The translations under genes were made by a program, and so were the position numbers. Of a DNA stretch of 64,000 nt, positions 1-10,648 are shown piece after piece. Within the stretch, counting starts at the first letter, position 1; each line of letters starts with the position of its first letter. The DNA comes from Laburnicola sp. R22_1 (Eukaryota > Ascomycota > Dothideomycetes > Pleosporales > Didymosphaeriaceae). The notes beneath the pieces are model-generated. The model made no database searches. It had not been told where the DNA came from and saw only the letters and a program-made list of their open reading frames with translations. The DNA is taken from assembly GCA_014281115.1 (NCBI GenBank), contig JACONQ010000019.1:1736001-1800000 (forward strand), written 5' to 3'.

Positions 1-188
1 ACGAGCTCAGTTTCCTGTGTAGAGTTGAGAAGGCGCATATTATCGACTTTCTCCGCATAGCTGCCGATAACCCCGCGGTGACGCTTCGACAGCAACGTTC
101 GATCAACACCGTACTTTTTCGCAGTCTGAGTATAATTAGGCTTCTCTCCAAGCTTCAGCGATTTGAACGACTCTAGGGCAGCCTCCAT
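1..188 (-). CDS. pogo/Fot1-type transposase, N-terminal fragment cut by the window edge
   Basis: Read on the minus strand from the ATG at 188, the frame stays open to the window edge (62 codons). It begins MEAALESFKSL, then GEKPNYTQTAKKYGVDR, then TLLSKRHRGVIGSY. This is the Psq-type helix-turn-helix arrangement that opens pogo/Fot1 (Tc1/mariner superfamily) transposases and binds the terminal repeats. No stop is seen, so this copy may be intact beyond the edge, unlike the RIP-decayed copies elsewhere in the window. It differs from the other pogo N-terminus (ATG at 43317), so it is a different family. The catalytic domain is outside the window. It could also be a domesticated CENP-B-like gene; the fragment cannot decide. 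Confidence 0.7.
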   Translation of the reverse strand, partial: MEAALESFKSLKLGEKPNYTQTAKKYGVDRTLLSKRHRGVIGSYAEKVDNMRLLNSTQETEL

Positions 189-962
189 TGGGTGTATATT
201 GGTGGTGTAAAGCGATTCTGAAAGTGCGGGAGATTTGGTGTTGGCCGTGCACGAGGTGGGGCCGTGCACGAGGTGGTGACCCACGGTATTTGCCAGTGGC
301 CGCAGCGGCCTATAGCCTGTTACGCGTCCTCCGCGTCAGATCGCACGACGCGTTCAATTGGGAAGATCACCACAAGGTCTGTGGAAAACCGACAGCCGCT
401 TGTGCCGGGTTGCCGTGGTCAAATGTTACGACTTAATTACGCTACTGCTACATAAGCATTCCGCATGCCACATTGCGCCTCACCTGCAGCCACACGGCGT
501 GATTCCGTGCAAGGCTCCTGGGCAGCTTGGGTGGATCTGATAAGAAACCGCCGATTTCGCATATACTTCGGCACGGCCGCAAGGCCTTAGGTCCAAGTCA
601 ACATAGAGTAATTCTTTTACATCGACACAAGTTCTTCGAGTGCCTGGTATGGCAAAATTCACTCGCTGCGGAAACGTCCATACGAAAATCCAAGGTATAC
701 TCATACTAGGTAAATAAGCAGAATCAACGACCACGTATCCGGCGAACAGCTCCAAATGGGTCTTTTTTTTCTGGGATAGACGCCATTGCGAAGGTTCTAA
801 TGCCGTGTGCCGAAAGATCTCATGCGCCCCATTCACGAGTGGGGCATACCTCAGGGTTCTAGCCACCCATACGCGCAAGTATACATATCTGATAATTTCC
901 ATCTTATCTGATCAAACCATTCCCTTTCATTCAAATATATCTCTGCTACAGCTCTGACATAG
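189..962. other. Intergenic stretch between transposase fragment and OPT gene
   Basis: About 770 bases of balanced composition. The open frames here have no recognisable domain and overlap each other on both strands. It presumably holds the 5' regions of both flanking genes, which face away from each other. The last 60 bases before the OPT start are pyrimidine-rich, as is common before fungal start codons. Confidence 0.5.
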
Positions 963-3581
963 ATGGCTTCTGACCTAGAGGAGAAAAAGGACGGCAGGGT
1001 ACGGTTCAATGCCGTTGAAGGGACCCCAGATACTCCATCTAAAAACATACTTGACTATCCTGATGGAGATAGGCGTCAATCTGGTTTGGCATGACCCGAT
1101 TTCCCTCTGGGCGCTTTGTACTGACTATTGGTAGACGAGTCCAGCGCCCCAAGCCAGGACGTCCTCCTCGCCGCTGGCGTGGGCCTCAAGGACGATGATC
1201 CTGATCTCCCTTGCCTGACGATTCGGATGTGGACGATAGGTATCGCCTTTTGTCTCTTGGGAAGTGGGCTCAACACCTTATACACATTCCGTTTCCCGTC
1301 CATCTCTCTCTCCCAGTCCGCAGTTCAATTCTTAGCCTTTCCGGTAGGAAGGGCCTGGGAGTACATCATCCCTGACTGGGGTTTCACCGCGTTCGGTTCC
1401 CGGATATCTCTTAACCCTGGCCCGTACAACTACAAAGTAAGTCACACCCGATCATTTCCTGAGACTACAAGCATTTATGGGCATGGTGTGTAGGAAAACA
1501 TACTCGTCTATATCCTTGCCAATCTCAACTTTCTGACGCGACTCAGCGCCGACGTCTTGACAGAGCAAAGGTTCTTTTACGGGCTCGAAGCCGGATGGGG
1601 CTTCGAACTTACCATGACGCTCGCTACCATCCTCTTTGGCTTCGCGCTTTCTGGTATTTTCCGCGCTATGGTCGTTGAGCCGGCTGGTTTCGTTTGGCCC
1701 GGTGTTCTGGGCAACACTGCTCTGAACCATGCGCTGTTCTCACGAAAGAATGAAAGTGACAGCAGTGGCGAGAGCAAGTGGACCATGTCCCGTGAGAGCA
1801 AGTGGACCATGTCCCGTTACAGGTTCTTCATGTTTGCCTTTTGCGCATCTTTCTGTTGGTACTGGCTTCCTGACCTCATCTTTCCTGCCCTCGGATACTT
1901 CACGTTTATCTGCTGGGCCGCGCCTGACAACGCCGTCGTCAATCAAGTGTTTGGTATGAAGAGCGGAATGGGTCTCTTCCCCTTGACCTTTGACTGGAGC
2001 CAAATTGCGTATATAGGCTCTCCCCTCATTGTACCCACGTGGGTCATACTTAACGTCCTAGCTGCACTTGTTTTTTGGATCTACATTGTCTCTCCGGCCA
2101 TCTACTATTCAAACACTTGGTATGCAGGTTACCTACCTTTCCAGAGCAACGCCGTCTACGACAACACCGGCATGACGTACAACGTCTCTAAGGTCATCGA
2201 TAGGACTCAAGGGTTCGCTTTCGACTTCACCAAGTATCAAGAGTACTCTGAAGTACGTATTTTCACTCAAGCTGTCAGCTTATACTTACTATGCTCGATA
2301 GATCTACATGCCTGTCACATACGGTCTCAATACTTTTGGACTCTGCTTCGCCACTATTTCGGCGCTGTTTGTCTGGCTATTCCTCGAAAAGCGACACATC
2401 ATCATGAACACTGCCCGCGCTTCATCGTTTGGCCGGTTGTGGGGAACGAGTAAAATCCACCGCAAAAACCCGCAACCTCAGTACGAGAGTACTCCGACCT
2501 GGTGGTATGGAGTTGCGGGGCTGGTCGCCGTGGCTCTGGGAATCTTCGCTTGCGAATACTATCCTGTTCAGCTGCGGTGGTATGGTGCTCTATTCGCCTT
2601 CGCCATTGCTACTCTGTTCTTTGTACCAGTAAGTTGGCACGCACGCTCTTAGCTGTTCACCCAATCTTGCGACTGACCGTATTTCTTAACAGCTGGCCTG
2701 GGTCTATGCAACGTCGAACGTGAAGATACAGATAGATATCATATGCCGCATCATCGCTGGTTACGTCTATCAGGGCCAAGTCTTGGCCAACATCTGGTTT
2801 TTCAATCTCGGATACATTTCTGGCATCAAGGGCCTCGCTTTTGCCCAGGATCTGAAGCTAGGAATCTATTGCAACGTAAGCATCCAAGTCCTCTTCATCA
2901 ACATGGCTACAGTAGCATTCTAACCTGTCCTAGATCCCACCGAAGAAGCTCTTTGCCGCCCAATTGGTCGGTCTGCTCGTTGGCACCGTTTCTCAAGTCG
3001 CAGTCGTGAATTGGGTTCTCAATCACATTCCCAACGTGTGCACCGCAGAAGCAGCCAACGGCTTCACCTGCCCCTTCTCACGCACCCACTTCAACACATC
3101 TCTGATCTGGGGCGCCGTGGGGCCCCACCGCTTCTTCGCCACTGGTTCTCTCTCCCACCCACTCCTCTACTTCTTCATCCTCGGCGCTCTGTTGCCCGTC
3201 GCAATCTACCTCGTCCGCAAGTTCGTGTTCCCACAATCGAAGTGGTTCAGCAAAGTCCACGCACCGCTCCTCCTCGGGGGTCTGAACTACATTCCGCCCG
3301 CCTCCGGCACCAACTACGGCAGCTGGGCGATTGTGGGGTTGATCTTCGGGCTATGGCTGAAGAGGCGACAGCACGCGTGGTGGCGGCGGTACAATTTCGT
3401 GCTGAGCTCGGCGCTGGACTGCTCGGTTGCGATTGCAGGAGTGTTGATCTTCTTCACTATTTTCTACACGGGTGCAGCGGATAACTTCTCCTGGTGGGGC
3501 ACGGATGTTTATAAGGATACCTGCGATTGGAAAGGGTGTGCGTATAAGACCGTTGCGAAGGGAGAGACATTTGGGCCCTAG
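963..3581 (+). CDS. OPT-family oligopeptide transporter, six exons
   Basis: Proton-coupled importer of small peptides (or metal-chelating peptides) across the plasma membrane. Exons by splice signal and frame: 963-1083, 1135-1436, 1494-2252, 2302-2628, 2693-2875, 2934-3581, giving 779 residues, the usual OPT length. Family marks are LTIRMWTIGIAFCLLGSGLN in the first membrane segment, the SLNPGPYNYK block ending exon 2, and many hydrophobic segments through exons 3-6. Introns are 49-64 bp with GTAAGT/GTACGT donors, except the first, whose donor (GTTTGG at 1084) is weaker and chosen because it joins the frame to the clear exon 2. Oddity: an in-frame 24-bp tandem duplication (1770-1817) repeats ESKWTMSR just before a membrane segment. 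The substrate cannot be told from sequence. Confidence 0.93.
1770..1817 (+). repeat. 24-bp in-frame tandem duplication inside the OPT gene
   Basis: Bases 1770-1793 are repeated exactly at 1794-1817, duplicating the eight residues ESKWTMSR. OPT proteins normally have one WxxSRYRFF-like segment here, so the second copy is the expected one, directly followed by YRFFMFAF. The copies are identical, which points to a recent event or an assembly artefact. Confidence 0.95.
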
Positions 3582-4253
3582 ACACCAACGGTGGGCGCGG
3601 CTGTCTTGCATCGTTACTGGTGGTTTCGTAGGTGCCTTGCGAAATCACGCGGCGGCCTGAGTATTGCTGTATTGTGGCGCATCAACTTTAGCATGCCGGT
3701 TGTCTTGGACTCGATACAACGCGATTGGCTTGATTACGCGTCTATGCTAGCAGTTGCGAACTTAGTCGGTAGACGGTTAGCAACCTTATAGACTAACCTG
3801 GAAGCTCATCGGTAACAGTTCTGGCATGTGACTGTTGCGCCAGGGGATGTTTAGACTTTCTTCCACTAAGACATGTCGTGCAGGTGCATATGTACTGTAG
3901 CCTAGTCAGGTCTAACTTAGGGAACTCGGCAATTATTGAAAGGGTCTGCACTGTCGTAATCGAGTATCACAAATCCATTGGCAAGCATTTGAGCTGCTGT
4001 CTGCATTGTAGTAACGTCTAGATGCGCTTGCTCGCCGGCCATTTCGAGGGTGTCAAAATTGCAAAAGAAAAAAAAGACAACATTGCGTTCGAAATCATCC
4101 TTAGGGGCCTGCATTTGCAGAACTAAGCCTTCCGCTCCTGTCGAGGCATAAATCAAAACTTAGTGTTAATAAAGTCTAGGTACCTATACTATATGTAGAT
4201 AACCTGAAAAACTCTCTCCTATTTAATAACCAGCCAATCCTGGCCAAAAATAT
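3582..4253. other. Intergenic stretch downstream of the OPT gene
   Basis: Holds the OPT 3' end. A minus-strand open frame of 79 codons (3917-4156) ends in a peptide-like tail but matches nothing I recognise and has no clear start context. From about 4160 the sequence becomes A+T-rich. Confidence 0.4.
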
Positions 4254-4334
4254 TGGACTTGCTGGGAATCGAACCCAGGACCTTTCCCACGCTGGCAATG
4301 CTAAGGGAAAATTATACCACTAAACCACAAGCCC
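4254..4334 (-). tRNA. tRNA-Ala (anticodon AGC) with a 9-nt intron
   Basis: On the minus strand the 7-bp acceptor stem GGGCTTG pairs with CAAGTCC (one G-U), with discriminator A. The D arm is GTTT-AGTGGTA-TAAT. The anticodon stem TTCCC/GGGAA encloses TTAGCA, giving anticodon AGC after U33. The T arm is CTGGG-TTCGATT-CCCAG. The anticodon loop is 16 nt instead of 7, consistent with a 9-nt intron (TTGCCAGCG) at the canonical 37/38 position. The CCCTTAGCATGGG core matches the known fungal tRNA-Ala(AGC) pattern. It sits at the border between the OPT gene and the A+T-rich block. Confidence 0.88.
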
Positions 4335-4694
4335 CTTGCTATTTGATGGGAATTTGGCCAGTATTATAAAATATATAATCACTAGCGCTACCTAAGTAAA
4401 ATTAACAGTGCGCCAACCTCAAAGATCGGATAGCAACCTTATGCGTTGTTAAATCTCTGTATGCGAAATCTGTAGGTGCGAAGAAAATTCTCGCTAAGGC
4501 TTATCTTAGCTAATTAATTTAGAGGTTAGAATTAGATAAATTATATTATATACTTATAACTTTAATTACTTTTTTTATAATTACGAAGTAAAGAGCTTTA
4601 CTTTTATATTCTATTATTTAAAATAAATATCTTTATTATTCTACTTCTAGGTAATTAATTAATAATATATAAATATTTTAGTATGTAGTATAAT
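4335..4694. other. A+T-rich flank of the transposon nest
   Basis: Composition drops from balanced to strongly A+T-rich within about 150 bases. No gene or recognisable element end is visible; it may be further RIP-decayed transposon sequence or spread of RIP from the neighbouring element. Confidence 0.4.
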
Positions 4695-4981
4695 TATTAA
4701 ATAGGTACTCTATAGCTAGCTATATAGATATTAATATCTAATACTCTATATTAGCAAGCGTAAAGGGTGTATAGAATAAGCGTATAAGAAAGAAGATAAT
4801 ATAATAAAATAACTTAGTATTAATTACTTATTTCTAGAAAGAGTATAAATAGAAAGGAGAAAATTCTGTAGCGTATAGGCTATAGCGCATAGATATTATA
4901 TAATTCCTATATAATACTATTATATAATAATATTAAAATCTTAACCTTCTTAGGTGCCCTTCTCTATATAGTATATAAATA
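4695..4981 (-). repeat. Decayed LTR, left side of the old copia element
   Basis: Begins TATTAAATAGG where the intact LTR has TGTCGAAATGGG, and ends just before CTAGCAACTTTT, matching CTGGCAACTTTT after the intact LTR at 10058. Differences are mostly transitions of the RIP type. Confidence 0.8.
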
Positions 4982-6069
4982 CTAGCAACTTTTTATTTTA
5001 AAGTTATTATTAGTAGTTCTCCCTTCCTTTATATAAACTATCTACTTACTAATATTTACCCTATTTATTTATTATTACCCTATTTATACGCCTTCTACTT
5101 TAGCTAGTCTATTTTAGTTAGTAAAAAGATTTTATTAAGTAACTATTTATTATACTTTGCTACTATTTATTAGAAGTGTAATTAGGCTTATTAGTAGTAG
5201 AGTAGTAGTTTAGCTAATAGTAGTTAAGGGTAAGATTACCTAGTTAATAATAAGATTATAGTAATAATATATTATTTATATAGAGTTTTTTTACTTAATT
5301 CATTCCTTATATAATAGGTAGACCTATTTATCTTATCTATTTAGGCAGTAATATTAGGTAATTATATAACATTAAATAAAAGAAAGACAAACGCTAATAA
5401 GGAATAGAAATTAAGGCTCTAGATAGAAGGAAGAAGTATATAAGGTAGGCTTTCCTCTCTCTATTCTTCTCTCTCTTATTCTCTACTTTAAATATCTCTC
5501 TATATATATTTCTTCTCTCTAGCTCTTTTCTTTTCTTTTCTTATTAAGCTAATTTCCTATTTTTATATAGTGCTAAACTGTGCCTTTTATTATATAATAT
5601 CTTGTTTTTGTATAGTGCTAACTTACTATAGATAATAGCACTTATACTAGCTAACAACTAAGTTAGCTTTCCTAGCTTTAATCTTATTATATATAATCTT
5701 TTAAGTAGAAGAATATATATTAGTCTTCTTACTAGATTTTATATAAACTATACGTTCTTCTAGAATATCTCTATTAATATAAGTTTTCCTATTCCTTATA
5801 GGTTTGCTTTTATACAAATACTAACTTTAAAATAGGCTTAGAAACTTAATATTAAAGGCTCTATAAAGAGATACGTGCAAACGCTTAACCTTTCCTATTA
5901 CCTAATATGCTTCTATAGGCATCTGCCTATAGGTTATACTAATAATCTTTACGTAGTTTCTAAACTTATCTAATATAAAGTTTATACCTAAGTTATATAT
6001 AATATAGTTAGGTAGACCTTAGTAGATATTAATTTAGCATCTATAAAGGACTTCCTACGCATCTTATAT

Positions 6070-6157
6070 GGCGTTAAATTAACTACCTAGAGGTAGCGCG
6101 ATAAAGGCTTTCATCTTAAATAATATAACAAAAAAAGCAAAGCCCTCTGCTTAGTAA
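6070..6157. repeat. 88-bp repeat shared with 51684-51771
   Basis: Begins GGCGTTAAATTAACTACCTA and ends CTGCTTAGTAA. The second copy at 51684-51771 has the same length and differs at a few transition sites. Here it lies within the foreign insert of the old copia element, immediately before the Fot1 relic. It is probably part of a small non-autonomous transposon. Confidence 0.75.
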
Positions 6158-6182
6158 TTAAAAAAAACCAACGTATCTTATA

Positions 6183-8053
6183 ACGTACTTTGCACTCGAG
6201 TTAATTATTCTATTAAGTTAATTACTTTGCCAAGACCCCACTAAGTTCTATACTATTTATAATAGTACAGAGTTAATATAAACTATTTTCAATAGTCTAA
6301 ATAGGCCAATCTATTTAGAATCTACTTCTATAGGCTGCCTACAGGTTGTTTTGTTATGCCCAGGCTTGCCGCAGCATCTACAGTGCCATTGAGCAAATTC
6401 GCCTCTATTAGCGCGCACCCTCTTCTTCGCCTTTTGCCCATCACTGCGCGCCCCAAACTCCTTTAGAGTGGCCAGCCGCTAGCCCTCTTTAGCTATAAGA
6501 ACTCCTTTACGCTGTACTCACTTTCTTTTATATAATTTATGTTGCGTGGCGGCCTTATTAGTAGCTTAAAGTTTGGTGTTACGTTTGGTTATCAACACTA
6601 AAGAATGCCCTATTAGCTCGGCGCCTTTAATAAGCTTTTCTACCGCCTTAACCATATAAGTTAGGGAACTATCTACATGCCTTTAAATCCTCTACTTAAC
6701 TAGCGTTAATTACAACCTAAGTTCTATACTATTTTATAGAGTTTACAACTCCTATATACTATTATAAATAGTACAAAGTGGAGGCGTATATAGGCAGACG
6801 TTAAGCTACAATATTATAACTTCTAGGTTATAGGGCACTAGGCCAGCACCTTAAAAGCCTCCTTTAATATTACTTTTAGTAATTAAAGCCTTAAAAGCAG
6901 CAATAAAGCAAGGTAGGAACTCGATTTTAGTAATGTGCGTAATGTGGTTACGCATTAAATTCTTAGCTTAGTGCCTATACGCCTTATTTAACAGCGCAAA
7001 ACAATCCACATTAAGTGGCTACAAAAGGTGCGATAAATATAGAGGCATACAAAGAGTAATAATATTACTCTTTTTATAATAATCCTAAAATTTAAGTAAG
7101 TTATAACTTTTATGGCCATTAATAATAAGCAAATATACTCTACTAGTAATACGCCTCTTTGTATGCTTATTAAAGTGCTTTAGCCATTACAGACCAAGCT
7201 TATTTATTGTCTAGCCGTTCTTAGAGACTACAATAACCTAATTATAAGGTAGATCCTTCTCTTTATACTAGGTGGAGAGGTAGTGCTTGCCCCTAAAGAT
7301 AATAAAGGATGGGATCCACCACCCTATTGCGTTAATGCCTTGGATAACTATTGGTTACTCCCTATTGCCCTACTGCACCTACTTTAGCTATCCTTAACAC
7401 TCAGAGCCTATAACTACCACTTTAGTTAATATTATACCCATTATAAAGCCAGACTTGTTAAAATTATAGGTGTCCTTATCTAGGATACTATACTTGGCCT
7501 TCATATTCTCCACAAGCCAGAACCAGCCTCGTATCACCTTAGGATCCTCCTAGAGGGCTCTCTTATAGTTATACTTTCGATTAAACTTAACTTAAAGCTT
7601 TAGCTAGCGCTTAACAAAGTTATAAGGCTACCTCTGGCTAACTAGCTTATAGTAGCGTGTAGCTAGTAAAGAATCGGCCATATCTTTTATGGTATTAAGC
7701 TGGGGCAGAAATCCTCGCGCGTCTAGGTTAAGTATATGCTGCACAATTACCTACTCCTCTCTTATAGTAAGTCTTATTTTATTAGGTGCGTAGTTGCGTC
7801 TAAACGTCTTTTTAGTATGTTAGTTGCTAAGTGTACTTTAAGAGATGTTATAGAGGGCTGCAGCGCGTCGCTAAGAAAGTGTCGCGTCTTATTTAATAGC
7901 CTGGATTGTAAGCTATATACGCGCTTCTTTTAACACTAGTGGTTTGTTATGTGGTTAAGGTATCGCGTTATACTATTACTAATAGTACGTTTTAGTAGGG
8001 TCTTAGCAAAGTAATTAACTTAATAGAATAATCAACTCGAGTGCAAAGTACGT
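6183..8053 (-). mobile_element. Decayed Fot1-like DNA transposon (Tc1/mariner superfamily)
   Basis: It is bounded by inverted repeats of about 57 bp: from 6183 ACGTACTTTGCACTCGAGTT, and the reverse complement ending at 8053, with one or two mismatches. Both ends are flanked by TA (6181-6182 and 8054-8055), the target duplication of this superfamily. The 1871-bp length fits Fot1 elements. It sits inside the old copia relic: sequence left of 6067 and right of 8056 continues the same copia alignment. The transposase frame is broken by RIP-type stops. Confidence 0.9.
6311..7960 (-). pseudogene. Fot1-like transposase, broken
   Basis: Conceptual minus-strand reading across stops shows, in order: an RRAAALYNISQSTLS-like helix-turn-helix; DKDTYNFNKSGFIMGII, where NFDETGF is normal (first catalytic Asp region); GINAIGWWIPSFIIFRGKHYL; LLIINGHKSYN, where the second catalytic Asp has become Asn (GAC to AAC, RIP-type); NIITLCMPLYLSHLLQPLNV, where the third Asp is Asn too; and a C-terminal zinc knuckle CRCCGKPGHNKTTC. 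Stops stand mainly where Trp or Gln is expected. It is not functional. The end is at about 6311; the start codon is not recognisable, so 7960 is approximate. Confidence 0.85.
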
Positions 8054-9770
8054 TATAGATATTAATTTTAAGAAGATTATAGCTTAAAATAATATATCTA
8101 TATCTATAATATATAGTGCGTCTCTAGTTCTAATACGTATAATATTAATAATAATCTTATAGTTAAAGTCGGCATTATCTATAATAGTAAACTTAAAGTA
8201 ATATAGAGCTTATTTATACAATTAATAGTAGTAGCAAAACTTCTAAATTTTATTTAGTATAGTAGTATCTACTCTATAGCTAGTACTAGTAAGTATCTTC
8301 TAAAGTCTTTCTATATAGAGATATTTAAATTGTTAATAAAGGCAACAAAGTTCTTATTTAATAAAGAAAGATATAGTTTCTTTCTTACTAATATTAAAGA
8401 AAGAGTGTCCCTATTTGCGTATAATAGGTATAGTTATACTATTCTTTTATATAATAATATCTAAAATATTATTAAAGTAGGCACCTAGCTTATTAATATC
8501 TATTAGTAATAGTAGAAATAGTGTTAAAGTGTCTAGAATATAGTAGGTAACTATTCCTATTAAATTTGTAATTTATATAGTTTCTAGAAATTCTTATAGG
8601 TTTTAACCTCTAAAGCTAATATTAGTATTACTAGGTATCTAATTAATCTTTATATAGAAGTTTTCTTATACGTATACCTCTAGCTATACTTTACTAATAG
8701 TAAAAATTCTTACTATACCTATATCCTATAGTTTACCTTAATATATTATATAGTATTAATCTTTAAGAATAAACTATTCTATATACTTCTCTAGCTCTAT
8801 TTTATAAATATATTCGCTAGTTATGTAGTAAAAATAGGCAGTAGTAGTTAGGTAGGATACTTAATTATTGCTATCCTTATTATCTTTACTCTACTTCTCT
8901 TCTTTATACAAAGTAGGTTCCTTATTATTATACCTTTCTATATTTTAAATATAAGACTAAATAGTTTTATATAAAGGCGTTTTATTATTATACTCTTTAT
9001 AGAAGGTAATATACTACCTTATTATATAGGTACGCTTATTACGCTAATAGTTAGAAGACTAATAATCTTTCTTATAGTATATAAAACACTTCTTTAGTCT
9101 TATATAAATATTATTTAATTAGAATCTAAATTATAATAATAATAGTACAAATTATTTATAAAATTCTTATTTATAAGAGTCTAGTAATCTTTCTCTTTAT
9201 ATAGAAAAGTTATATTTATAATTAGTATAGTATATATTAGCCTTTTATAGGTACTAATTAGATTAGTAATTAATTATAACTTAAATTAACGTATAGAGAT
9301 TAGCAAATAGAGCTTTATAGGTAGACTTAGGGGTAAATATAGCTTACTCTAGCTCTAGGTGTTTATAGTATATTTATATAATAGTAGTATAAAGAGAAAT
9401 TTTTCTAGTAAAGTCTATACCTAATACTATTTATATAAGGGTAAGCCTATTAATTATTATCTTTAGAACTTTTTACAAACTCTTATTAGGGTTCTTATAC
9501 TAGTATTATATAAAAGTTATTATAGTCTAGTCTATCTAATACTAGTTATAATTAATAGTAGTATTAAAGTAACTATTAAGTACTTTATATAAGCACTTTT
9601 ACAATTATTTAGGGTAGATAGTATAGAGGTAATACTATGCTACACAGCTAATAAGGATATTTAGAAAGATATCTAGATATTAATTCTTAGTAATATCTAG
9701 GCGTCTATATAGATTTATAAAGATTCTAGTCTTATCTACTAAAATATTATATAGAGCTCTAGTATAGTTA

Positions 9771-9775
9771 TTATC
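9771..9775. repeat. Target site duplication TTATC (left)
   Basis: TTATC directly before the left LTR; the same five bases follow the right LTR at 16468-16472. Five-bp duplications are standard for Ty1/copia integration. Confidence 0.95.
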
Positions 9776-10057
9776 TGTCGAAATGGGCTCTACAGCTAGC
9801 TGATTGAACAGAATGGTTACACATTCAATTAGCAAGAGAGAGGGTTGTACGGTGTACACAGCGTACGGAGGGTAGGTAGGGTGAGGCAAATAGATCTGGT
9901 TGTTACTTGCTTGTTCTATCTAGAGGTGCGGATGGAAAGGAGAAGGTTCTGCAGCGCACAGGCCGCAGCGCATAGACATCACGTGACGCGCACGCGATGC
10001 CTATCGTGCGATAACCTCAACACCATCCAGCTGCCTTGCCCGTACGATGTACGGACA
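9776..10057 (-). repeat. 3' LTR of the young copia element
   Basis: 282 bp, TGTCGAAATGGG to GTACGGACA on the plus strand, identical to 16186-16467. It is the 3' LTR because the coding frame runs on the minus strand. Confidence 0.96.
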
Positions 10058-10648
10058 CTGGCAACTTTTTGTTTTGAGGTTGCTGTCGGCTATACTTGGT
10101 TCTCCCTTCCTCCGCACGAACTACCTACTTGCCCCTATTCCCCCTGTGCGTACGCATGCTCTGTACGCATTGTGCGAGGCCAGATTTCTTCAGTTTGCAA
10201 GGAGATTCCATCAAGTAATGATTGTCATGATCGCGATCTGGCTTATCAGTGGCAGTGGGTCGATCTGGATGACCTGTTCGCGGTCAAAGGTAAGATTGCG
10301 CAGTTGAGGCTCAATGATTGCGCAATGAGGCTCTGTACAGAGGAGGGAAGGTATAAGATGCTGGCTTCTCTCCCTCTGTTCTTGTCTTTCGCACCCTCAA
10401 CTTCGAACATCTCTTCGTACGTATGCCCTTCCCTGGCTCTTTTCTCTTTTTGTTGTTATGTTGTCCCCTGTTTCATAGATAGGTGTTTTGGAATGAAAAA
10501 ACTCTTCTCTGAAATGAATGTGCCACTCTGTCTTCGTGCGAAGTGATAAAGGAAATAAGTTCTTCTGGTGATATGTGCGTGCGGAAGATGAATGCGTGTA
10601 TGCGCGAAGAAATGAATAAAACAATAAGGAAATGGTCCTGTACAAAGG

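Noticed and set aside
3917..4156. 79-codon minus-strand frame downstream of the OPT gene
   Set aside because: No recognisable domain, no good start context and an unusual run of Phe from an A-rich stretch; kept only as a note.
4981..9770. Possible centromere or rDNA-like A+T-rich region
   Set aside because: Alignment with the intact copia element and the Fot1 structure explains the sequence and its A+T content as RIP-decayed transposons.
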